NCBI RefSeq assembly: GCF_036324505.1
Contig: NC_086355.1
Location: 21,566,518 to 21,630,517 of the forward strand
DNA from: Eleginops maclovinus
Taxonomy: Eukaryota; Chordata; Actinopteri; Perciformes; Eleginopidae
DNA length: 64,000 nucleotides
Reading direction: 5' to 3'
In this document: positions 13,040 to 24,500 of the stretch, piece after piece
Position numbering within the stretch: the stretch's first letter is position 1
Layout: the number at the start of each line of letters is the position of its first letter
The notes under the pieces: generated by a model
What the model was told of the DNA's origin: nothing
Databases searched by the model: none
Seen by the model: the letters and a program-made list of their open reading frames with translations, nothing else
Made by a program: the position numbers and the translations under genes

Positions 13040-15477
13040 TATTAAAGCAAACTCTTATGGCCCAGCTGAGTGTGGGTTGCCACAGAAACAGCTGATGTTT
13101 TTGAAAAGCTCCTCTCATGGTGGTGGTGGGTTTGATTCTCGCTTAAGATGAATATATGCTTTATTTGAAATAATACAGTAGCTGTTGTATTTTGATGGTT
13201 AAATAGTACAATTTGCTTTAGTTTGGCTTTGTAGAAAAAACCCTCATTAAAAGCTCTTTGAAAAGGTTTAAACCACCTTGAACCTAATTGATACAATAAA
13301 GGCAAACATGTATGATCTACATGGTTGCCAGTTGTTACAAGTGTTGCATAAAGGAGTCCAAAACTGAGAAATTAGTGGAGCACTTTGAGGCTCACTTAGG
13401 GCTGAACGATTTTAAGAAAAAATTGAAATTGCGATTTTTCTGGCAGAGATTGCGATTTCGATTTCTCCACGATTTTTTTTATTTAAACAAGTTTCAGTGT
13501 AACAACAAAGTTGAGCAAAAAAAGAAGTCTTATCTTAAAAGTAGTGCAAAATGGCTCAAAGGATTTAGCTTATGAACATCAACATCAGCAGCAGTTACAG
13601 ATATTCAACCCGTTTATTCAGAAACCTGTGCTTCTTCAAATAAAGTGGCAAGAGGAAGTGAAATGTAAAGGTAGTAAAACTAAATAATAATAATAATAAA
13701 ACAAATACATTTTCCTCATCAACAAAAGATGTCCAACTGGTTACATTATTTAACATCTAGTCTGTAAACAAAAGATAAGTAAAAAAGAGTGAACACCTTT
13801 TTAATGGAACAAAGACATGTCAGGGTAAGGTGCAGAAGAACAACAACAAAAATCAATCTTCCCCCTTCATCCCTTCAGAGATTTTTGGCCAAGAAAACCA
13901 ACATGTCAACCTTTGCTGGCTTCAGACTTGCACGCTGACAAGTGACAATATTGCCACTGGCACTGAACAGTCTCTCTGATGGTGCACTCGTTGCTGGTAT
14001 GCAAAGGTACTTACAAGCCAACTTGCTAAGCCATGGGAAGTTGACATTGTGCACTCTCCACCAGGCCAGTGGATCTTGCTCTCCATCAATGGTAGGAGTT
14101 ATGAGGTAGTTGTCCAGTTCTGCTTTAATGATATCCTCCAACTGCACAGTAGAGGAAGCAGGGACCCGCCTTGGTCTTGAAAAAGCTGCCCAGTGACCGC
14201 TTTCGCTTTGTAGAGGTGGATGGTGGTTCTTCTTCTGCACTCAGGGGCATGGGATGGGTTGTGACACAAGCCCTCTGCTCCTGCAACACACAGTAATAAG
14301 AGGCATCAATGTTTTGCTATCAGTTGTGATTAAGACCAACGAGGCATTTTGTCTAAAAGTTTAAAATGTCAGTAGAGTATAGTTCAAAAATTAAAATTAA
14401 AAACACAAATACAACTTTGTTTTATTTTGAAACAACAAAGAAAAAGGAAAGCTTACCTTTTGTGCCACCTGTTCCATTCCCATCTTCACTCTGTCTTTGA
14501 TGTATGGGACATTCTCTTCGCTTATGTAGCTCTTCTTGAATCTTGGATCAAGGAAGGATGTGATGTCCAAGAGCTCCTGTGTCACTGGGTCGCTGTATTT
14601 CTCTTCAATGTAGTGGAGAGCTCTTGATTTGATCTCCTTGGTGAGATTCGTGTCCTGGTCAGTTTCAGCAAGCGTTGCTGTTCTGAGGAGATGGAGCACT
14701 GGCTTCAGGTATGACACGCTTACGTAGTCCTCACCTGAGAGGGCGTCTGTGAACTCCTGAAGAGGACCGAGGGCATTGTTTACAGATTCAAGGACATCTG
14801 TGTCTTGCCAAGTGAGGACCAGGTGCCGGGTCTTCCTGTCTTCAGACAGAACCTGGCACAGTGCCTTGCTCTGCTCCAACACCCTCCCAATCATTTTCTG
14901 CCGGGAGCCCCATCGTGTCGGACATTCAGTGACCAGTGACTGTTGAGGTAGGTTCAAGTCTTGCTGTGCCTGTTTTAGTGCCGCCTTCTTCTTCCAGCTG
15001 TGAGTGAAGACCACAACCAGCTGCTTGCAAAGTCCTGTGGCCCGTTTGATTCTTTGCTCATCTTTGACAGCATTTTCTGGGGGAAAACATTACATGTATT
15101 ACAATATGAAAAGCCATAAGGATAGCTCATAACACAGTATTCATAACATACCATTGATTACATCTGTTGTCATGTATTTAGTTCAATGACGTTTTTTTTT
15201 AGCAGCACTTCAGGTGGTACTACCACAGTAAGTTATTGCCCATAAATTAATTTGTAATTGGTAATTAATGTACCAGCAATTAATATGCTTCTTAGATATT
15301 CCACTAAAAACCAAAAAATCATTTAATCTGTATAGTGGCATCAGCTGATGTTGCACCACCCTGACATGTGCTACTACTAAAACACGCTAGCTGTTTATTG
15401 TACCAAAAACACGTTTCCCCCTCGCACCGAAACACACATTACATGGCCTCACTAATCCCTAATCCTTAAAACGTGCA

Positions 15478-15521
<44 letters not shown>

Positions 15522-18500
15522 GTTTACCGATGAAAGGGTTCATTTTTCTCCCTAGGATAAACAGTATGTTAAAGTAGCATTGCGCTAACAGTTGGTCAGC
15601 TAACGACAGCTTGACAACAAACTTCTCGGCGCTTCATCCCCAGATAATACGAACTCTCACACTTGTAGTAACCTTGTAAACATACACACTCGCACAAACA
15701 CACATTCTTGTACTTACCAATTGCAAGATGCAGCCTGTGTCCGAAGCACTGCAGTCTGGTCCATTGGTTAAGTCCCATTGCTTTGACCATATTTGAAGCG
15801 TTGTCTGTTGTTGTTATGCACGTCTGGGCCTCTTCTTTTAGACCCCAGTTGGCCAAGCACTCCTTCAGCCCCATGGCCATATTCTCCCCGGTATGGTCAG
15901 TGGGGAAGTATGCTGTCTGCAGGCAGCGACTACACAACTCGAAGTTGGCGTTGACGAAATGCACGGTCAAACTCATGTAGGGCTCGGTCGTTCTGCTTGA
16001 CCACAGATCAGTAGTTGATGCATAAAACTCCGTGTTTTCCAGCTCATTTACAACTTTGGCCTTACATTCTGCGTAGAGCTGTGGGATGGCAACTTGATTG
16101 AAGTATGTGCGGGAGGGCAGAACATACCTCTTATCCATTGTGCGTAGCAAACGTTTAAATGCGTCTTTGGTCACGGTGTTTACAGACACCTTCGATATGT
16201 AAGTCGTTACGGCAGTGGTAATCTCCTTGTGTCTTCTGCTAGTTCTTTCATAAGGCGTCACACTGGCGAACAATGATGTTATTGTTGGCTGTTTTTGCCG
16301 AAGTATCGCTGCTGCTTGATGTTTCACAGTTCTTTTTAGCCATGCACTCATCATACAATTTCAGGTGGTGAATTCTCAAGTTGCGATGTAAATTGGTGGT
16401 ATTGCCACCCGATGTAGCCACTTTTACACGACATGTTCGGCACAACACCTGTTTCTGGTGTTCATCAGTGGCCTCAAATCCAAAATACTGCCAAATGACC
16501 GACGTGCTGTTTTTCTTTGCTATTCATTTCGCCGGCTCCGCTTCTGCTCCTGCTTCAGCCATGCTTGAAATTGAATGACGAGCTACACACTGACTTGGGT
16601 GGCGAACACGTGATCTGGTCACGCGCAGCCTGCAGCTTTCTGATCGGTAGCTGACACAGAGCCTTGGGCATTCATGTGAAATTATTGACAAAATTATTAT
16701 TATTGTTCTGCCCTCCATAAGCTTTTGGTAGCTTTGGGTTTTATATGTGGGGAAATACTGCCACCTAGTGGACAGTATTATTTACAAAGTCACGCAGGTT
16801 TAGTTTCTTTTTCATTGACGAGTTGACCTCAGTTAGAAGAGCACATGGATTCAGCCACTGCCGAAATTCCTCCTCGAAGAGCTACCTTTTCACGCGTGAG
16901 CTTTGGACATTATTAGTCTGTAAGTGTCTATCATTTGTTAGTACATTCAATGCCATGTAAATAATTAGGAATATACGATGAATATTAGTTTCTACATGCT
17001 CTATGATAATGTCACTTAGCTATGCTAGCTCTCGTGGTATCATGCTAACTGCTATGTACTGTGATATTATCTTCGCGAAATTTATGTATCCTTTGTTTCT
17101 GTTTGTTTTCAGTTTTACAAAAACGAATGTCCTGTATAAATACTTGCTTGGTGAACAAAGTAAACGGAAGAAAAACCAACACTTCTTGCCTCGCTTGAGT
17201 TCATCAACTTTATTTATTAGACGACAAATTGTTAGCTAGCTGTCTAGTTCTGCAAGCTAGAGAACGCAGCACGAGGACTGCATAATTATTAATATGCACC
17301 AAGCAAAAACCGCAGCTTTGACGATCCCAAAATCGTGTTGTCTGAGATCGCGATTTTCGGTCCAAAACGATAGATCGTTCAGCCCTAGGCTCACTTGTCC
17401 GGTTAGATTTTGGTAAGAGGCCTGAAATATGATCTGAAGTTGATACAAGCTTATGAGATTTTAATGTTTTGTTCAACATAAATACATCAGAAAATACCCC
17501 ACCGGTGAATGTCTGAAGCCTTTTACGTGTCTTAAAAATAGCAGTATTCAACAGGTTATAAATAAGACTGCTAAACATCATACGTCATGCCAAACATTAG
17601 CCTCCTTTAGCTTAGAGGTGGTGACGTGAAGTCTTGTAACCATGCTGTAGATCCTTTATGGCCTAACATTAGCAATTTACTTTTGGTGATTGCACGTACA
17701 GTACACTCAACTAATATATCAATGTAGTGTCAATACCTGGAGTTTATCCTTCTTAAACAAATGTGTGAGTATCATAAACGTAAGGGTTTCGACAACTTTT
17801 CTGCAATACTCAAAAATCATATGGAAAAATCATGTTAACTTTGTGTGAATTACCTTGAGGTCAAGATTGACCTACACATACTGTATATGTCATCCATGCA
17901 CCTCTTTATATGGTTTCAGTTTTTCTGTGACACTGTTATAACTGCACATATGCTGCCTCAATCAAACAGTAACTATGATATTATCTTGTTTTTTGTCTCT
18001 TTGTGGTTTGCTATTAAGAAGTGGATTCATGACTACTCTGACAGTTACACACTACATACCAGACAGTAAAAATATTTATTGAAATATTTATTTGTGCGTT
18101 TTTCTCTCTATTACTTCAATGTACAGCTCAGAGTATATGCAATACTCTCAGACAGTGTAAAATAATTTATATATAAAAATAAAAAAAACCTTAAAGCTAA
18201 TGTGTAAACATTGGGAAATCTGCTCTGTATTGCAGCTTGAATATTGGCAGATTAGAAAAGTAGAGGAGATACTAGAAATATTTGTGTTTGTACAGTAAGA
18301 GGTTTGAGTGCGCGATGATTGGATCGCTTCAGTAATAAAATCACTTTCACTCATAGGGCAAACATGTTAAAATAATTGCTCATAAACATCATCTGTTCAA
18401 TGAAAGACACTGATGCTGATGTATATGTTAGTTGTGATTTGTCTGGGAAGCATGCCAGCTCCTTCAGTTAAAAACGCTGGGATGAAGGGGTGAAGTGAGT

Positions 18501-21500
18501 GGGAAGCACATTTTAAGATCTGCCAAATAAAAAGAGCAGGAAGCCACTGAAGGCATTGAAATCTGCGGAGGAAAACAAACTGATTGCATAATCTTTTCAT
18601 CCTTAGTTTCAATTTCAGTATTTTAAGGGCCCTGTCATACTTGCAAAATAGGAGATAGGATTGACAGCTTTTACACAACACAATCAATGTCAAGTGTTTG
18701 AAGGTGCTGAGGGTAGATATATGCAAAACAGTCTCACACATAAACGTGTAACAGCTACGTTGGTCCACAGGGCAAGACGTACTCATTTAACGAATAACCC
18801 TCTCAAGACGTGACATGGATACATATTTTCCCATTGCCAGTTCCCATGTCACGTAATCGTCAACTTTCCCGGTGTGAAAAGAAAAAACATGGCCGACACC
18901 CGACTCATTTTTAGTGCAAAATCCTAAATTGTAGGATACTTTGGCCATTATAATGCTTGATTATGATTACATTTCTTGCGAGAAGTGTATATTCTACTTT
19001 CAGAATCTAAGTCCAGTGGATGTGTAGGATCTATAGTTTGGTAAATATAATTACTTCAGGTCTCGCCAGGCAAACTTATGCTATGCGCAACCCCTGTGCG
19101 TTAGATTGAAACGTTGTTGCCTTCATTCATTTCTATTGACCGGCGTGCATATCAAGTGTAGGAAGTGTTCTTTTCTTCTAAGCCCAGGAGTCAATTTAAA
19201 ACAAAACGAAGTGAAGCTCCTCATGAAAGTTTAAAAGGAGTATTTACAGTGGCGTTTTCTCCCGGAGGCCAAGGGAGGCGTGGCCTCCTCATTTATATTC
19301 GATAAAAAAATATCCATGAGTTGGGATTCATGACGCACATTTTAGGTTCCAAATATGCCGTGTTTAATTCCCTGATGTCATGTTTTTCTTTGAGCGAGCA
19401 AAACAGCGCCCCTATAGGTGAAATACTGCCATCTAAGGAGGCCCGTTTAACTTGGCCTCCACTACTACTAAGGGTTTTAGCCAATCAGATTGAAGCTCGG
19501 CTTGTCACCGAACGCTCATCAAGGTCAATCAAACTGTAAAAATTAAAAAAATGAGGAGGCTAGCTTGTACGTGCCTCCTACACTAATACGTAAGTACGTA
19601 ACCACACACAACCATGCTGTTGCTAACCGTGAAGGAAGGTTAGAAAGTAAGAATGGATGGCGACGGAGACCCAGAGTTTTTTCAGAGAAACGATTTCACT
19701 AAACTACCGTTTGAAATTCAGTTAAAAATAAAACAGAAGGGTAGGTCCACTCCGAATCTCGACCTTACTCAGGGAAGAGCTAAAGGAAATACCCGGACGT
19801 TTTGTGAAGGGAACTATACGAGAACGGACTGGCTAACAGGGAGTGTAATGCTAAATTGTCTTTTCTGCTGGCCATGCCTCTTGTTTGACCGCTCCAACAG
19901 ATCATTTCGCCACCATTAAGGATAGGAGAATGGCATTTCTCTACAAATAGTGAGTAAGCTTACTTTATTTCTTTACGCAGTGTGACAGCCGAGGCTTTCA
20001 CTTTAGCATCCTGCGGACAGTGGTGTGAACCCGTCAGAGACTTTTAGAATGTGAGGCCACCTGTAGGCTACAGTTCAGTGTATTATTGAGATTACAAATA
20101 TGGGTGTAAGGTTTTGTGTTGTGTTGTGTTTGTTTAAGCTTGTTGCGATATGGTGTCAATAAATAGCAGCAGCTGCAATCATTTGTCCTGATTTATTTAT
20201 GCTACTTTTAGTCACATTGTTGACATGGGTATGACGTCATTCAGTAGCTTACGATCTCTCTGGCCTCCTCTGTAAAATTGGCCACGCACCGCTACTGTCT
20301 GGCGGTCCGGAACATAAGAGAACGATTTCTCAATACAAACATGTTTTATAGAACCATTCCTTTCCGGCCATAAAATAAACAACTTCAAAATAAGACATGC
20401 TCCGGGCTCGTGCTCTCATTGGCTGGTAGCGCGGGCTGGATCCTGTTGGTCTCTTGTCACATGTGGTTCTCCAGATTCTTCTATAGGCTGACGTCGTCGG
20501 GGGCGGGTCCTCTTATGACGTCACCGTCGCCATCTTGTTAGTGATGTACTGACGCTCTCACCTACGATATTCTATTATGCAATCCTTCTGAGGTTTATCA
20601 GTTATTAAACACTTTATTTGTGTATTTCTAATAGTTATAAGTTGCCAGTATTTAAACTATATATGCCCCTTACTGTTTATGGGATGGGAAGCCCATTGGT
20701 GTTATCTAATAAAAAATATAATTGATAAATGGGTGAAAAAGAGCTTTATTTAACAGCTGTTCCTATTTCTCTGACCCCTCCTGTTGTCAAATGCATAAGC
20801 TTTGAAACATGCACTTGTCAAGGTTCAGAGGGACCTTTTGCAAATATGGCAGTAGCCATCTTCTATCATCTTCAGATCAACATGATGTTAAGATATTATT
20901 GATTTTGATAACTGTTTTAGCAAAATCATAACAGTAGACCACAACCTTAAATACACAAGTGTATTTAAAAGATAAGCCTCTTGTGATAAACTCGCTTGAC
21001 TTTGCAGAACAGGTGATAGGCAGCAGTGATGTAAAGTAACTAAGTGCATTTACTCAAGTACTGTAAGTTCTGTATGTATTTTACATATTTCAATTCATGC
21101 TCCTTTGTAATTCTACTCCACTACAATACAGAAGTGAATTGTGTTTTTACTCCACTATATTTATTTTAGTTTCTTTGCAGATTTGGATTATTGTTATGAA
21201 CATGCGCGTCGCAACAATAGTATTGGGGGGGGGACACGCACGAATTTTTTTTCGAAGAAGAGGAAAGTAAGTCTGAGTTTTCCCTTGAGTGGCCAAACAG
21301 CCAAACTGCATTCTTCCATGGTCAAACACAGCCAGCTTTTCTAATAAGAATGTTAGCACCCTTATGAGACATTCTCTGTCTATATTAGCAATATAATTAG
21401 CATACTAACTAGCAATATTAGCAATATAATTAGCATACTAGCTAGTCAGTCACAAAGATCCTTCAGCGCAGCGCCCACCCACTGCACGTTGGAATCAACT

Positions 21501-24500
21501 AAATATGAGCTAGATCAGCTATATATATATATATATATATATACAGTGGTATGCAAAAGTTTGGGCACCCCATCATGAGATTTCATGACAATTTGCTTTT
21601 CCTTTATAATAGAAGATCACAGCAACAACATTTGTTTTCCTACAAAGATGTAGACGTTTTAGTGTTTTCCAGACCAAAATTCTTAGGGTAGCATTACATA
21701 GTTTTATTATAATAAAATAAAATGCAAAAAATGGGATGTGCAAAAGTTTGGGCACCCTTATAAATAGCATTCATTTCAACACCTGTACGGATTTATAGCT
21801 GACAGGTTGCTGCACAAAATTGCTTTGATTAGCTCATTAGACCTTCAATTACAAAGACAGGTGGAACCAATCGTGAAAAAGGCTATTTAACATAGGTAAT
21901 AGCTGGCTGTGCCTGGCCTAGGTTCTTTCTTAGGGAGTGGCAAGATGGGGACCTCAAAACAACTCTCCACTGACCTGAAAGCTAAGATAATCCAACATTA
22001 TAAATTAGGAGAAGGGTACAAAAAATTATCTGACAGGTTTAAACTGTCTGTCTCCACAGTCAGAAACGTAGTTGTGAAATGGAAGGCCACAGGAACAGTC
22101 CGTGTGAAGGAAAGATGTGGTAGGCCGACAAAAATAGGGGAAAGGCACAGGCGAAGGATGGTGAAAATGGTCACAGAGAAGCCACAGACCACCTCCAGAG
22201 AACTACAACAACATCTGGCTGCTGATGGTGTAGTTGTTCACCGTTCCACAATCCAGCGTACTTTGCACCAGGAAGAGCTCATTGGAAGGGTGATGTGCAA
22301 AAAGCCTTTCCTGAGTGTTAATCACAAGAAGAGTCGCATGAGGTATGCAAAAGCACATCTGGACAAGCCAGAAGCATTTTGGAACAAAATACTGTGGTCA
22401 GATGAGACCAAGATTGAGTTATTTGGTCATAACATGAACAGGTATGCATGGCGAAAAAAACACACTGCATTCAATGAAAAGAACTTGTTGCCCACTGTAA
22501 AATTTGGTGGAGGATCTATCATGTTATGGGGCTGTGTGGCTAGCACAGGTACTGGAAAACTTGTTAAAGTTGAGGGCCACATGAATTCCTTACAGTACCA
22601 GGAGATTCTTGACAAGAATGTTCTAGAGTCAGTCACAAAGTTGAAGCTACGCCGGGGTTGGATTTTTCAGCAGGACAATGATCCTAAGCACCGATCAAAA
22701 TCCACCAAGGAATTCATGCAGAAGCACAGGTACAATGTTCTGGAATGGCCATCCCAGTCCCCAGACCTTAACATCATTGAAAATGTATGGATTTATTTGA
22801 AGAAGGCTGTCCATGCACGGAGGCCAAGAAACCTGACTGAACTGGAGACGTTTTGTGTGGAAGAATGGGCCAAAATACCACCTGCCAGGCTTAAGGGACT
22901 TGTCTGTGGCTACAGGAGGCGTCTACAGGCCGTTATTGCAGCAAAAGGAGGCAATACTAAATATTAATGGAATTATTTCTTAGGGGTGCCCAAATTTATG
23001 CACATGCCTATTTTTGTTTGAATGCACATAAACATGTTTCTGTTTGACCAATAAAAGTTATTTCACTACTGAGATGTTACCATAAGGTATAACATATGTT
23101 AAAATGAAGTTGCTGCTTCAAAAGCTCAGCAAGTGACAAACTGATGCAGTGGTTTTCCTAAGGGGTGCCCAAACTTTTGCATACCACTGTATATATACTT
23201 TGTTCAGCTACTAAAGCTTAGAGCAGAGGATGATGTTCTAAAGCGTTGGCTCAGTAAGCCCTGTAACCATTACACAAGTCCAGAAGTGCAGAATGAGATG
23301 CTAAATATTATGGGCAACTCCGTTGTGCGAAAAATATCAAAGGAAATACATGAGGTGTCCACACTCATGTACTCCATCATAAATGGAGTACAAGATTTGT
23401 CTGGGAATGAACAAGAGGCCATATGCCTACGCTATGTAGATAGTGATTTGCTACCTCATGAGGACTTTGTAGGCCTCTATCAAGTCTCCTCAACAACAGG
23501 GAAAGAGTTGGCTCGGATGGCAACTGATGTCCTCCTTCGATTGAACCTGCCCTTATCCTGCCTTCGCGGGCAGAGCTATGATGGGGCAGCCAATATGGCA
23601 GGTGGAGCTAAAGGCGTTCAGGCAGTCATAAAGGAAACACAGCCTCTTGCTCTCTACGTTCATTGTGGTCCTCATTGCATTAATCTGGTGACTCAGACAG
23701 CCTGTAGCACAAGCACTATTGTGTCTGATGTGCTGGATTTAGTCCACACACTTGGCAACCTGTACCATCTATCTGGGAAATATAAGACAATATTTAAGGA
23801 GGTTGCCCAGTCGGAAGAAGGGAGTTTCAGAACTCTGAGGCCCCTCTGCCCCACACGATGGCTCATGAGGGTGGTAGCTATCCAGGCAGTTGTAGATCAA
23901 TATGAAAAGATTTTGGTCAGTCTTGAGGAAATGGCATCTGGTTCCTCTGACACTTGCATAACTGCAAGGGGGCTTCTGGAGAGGTTTCAGAAGGGGCACA
24001 TTTTGCTCAGCCTGATTATGGCCCTTGAAGTTCTAAAAGAACTTGAATGTCTCAACCGCTTCCTTCAGAGCAAGACAGTGAGTGTCTCAGGGATGCTGGC
24101 TGCGGTTGATTGTGTGAAAAACACAATTCAAGTAAAGAGATCTGATGAAACATTTCATCGTATATATACCCAAGCCTGTGATATGATCCAGGAGTTGGAC
24201 ATTGAGGCTATCCAGACTCCTCATATCCGGAAATGCACCTGCATTTAGACCTATTATACATAATATATGCATCTGTCCATACCTCCTCATTCAACAGTGT
24301 AAAGTGTTTAAATACTTTCAATGTATTCCACATATGTATATATTTCACATCCTCAAATCTTTATTGTTGTTACTGTAAATATTCTTCTCTCTTTTTGCAC
24401 TATTTTATTTATGTTATTTGCACCATGTATGTTGAGTTGTTGGAGGAGCACGCGACATAAGATTTTCATTGCCAACATATACGCTGTATCTGCTGTGCAT

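Larger units (their letters stand above)
9889..13396 (+). other. slc4a3 first coding intron, 5' part
   Basis: AT-rich intron without recognisable coding sequence. It contains a (TG)32 microsatellite at 12975-13038 and a short direct duplication (GTGCATAGCATATTAT twice, near 12873-12904). The intron continues to 29382 and is largely made of mobile elements. Confidence 0.6.
13397..17387 (-). mobile_element. BED-type hAT transposon, complete but decayed
   Basis: Ends carry inverted repeats starting TAGGGCTGAACGAT (13397, and its complement ending at 17387), with GCGATTTT-rich subterminal sequence. An exact 8-bp target duplication GGCTCACT flanks it (13389-13396 and 17388-17395), the length expected for hAT. 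Inside, on the minus strand, is a spliced transposase with a BED zinc finger and C-terminal hAT dimerisation domain. The size is 3991 bp. The transposase has a premature stop and two frameshifts, so this copy is not autonomous. Confidence 0.92.
21544..23189 (+). mobile_element. Tc1/mariner transposon copy 1, complete with IR/DR ends
   Basis: The 28-base ends are perfect inverted repeats (21544-21571 and 23162-23189, beginning CAGTGGTATGCAAAAG). TA dinucleotides flank both ends (21542-21543, 23190-23191). Inner repeats of the same motif (GCAAAAGTTTGGGCACCC at 21740, and GGGGTGCCCAAATTTATG at 22983) sit about 180-190 bases inside each outer one, the IR/DR arrangement. It encloses an uninterrupted 340-residue transposase. 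Length 1646 bp. Confidence 0.97.
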
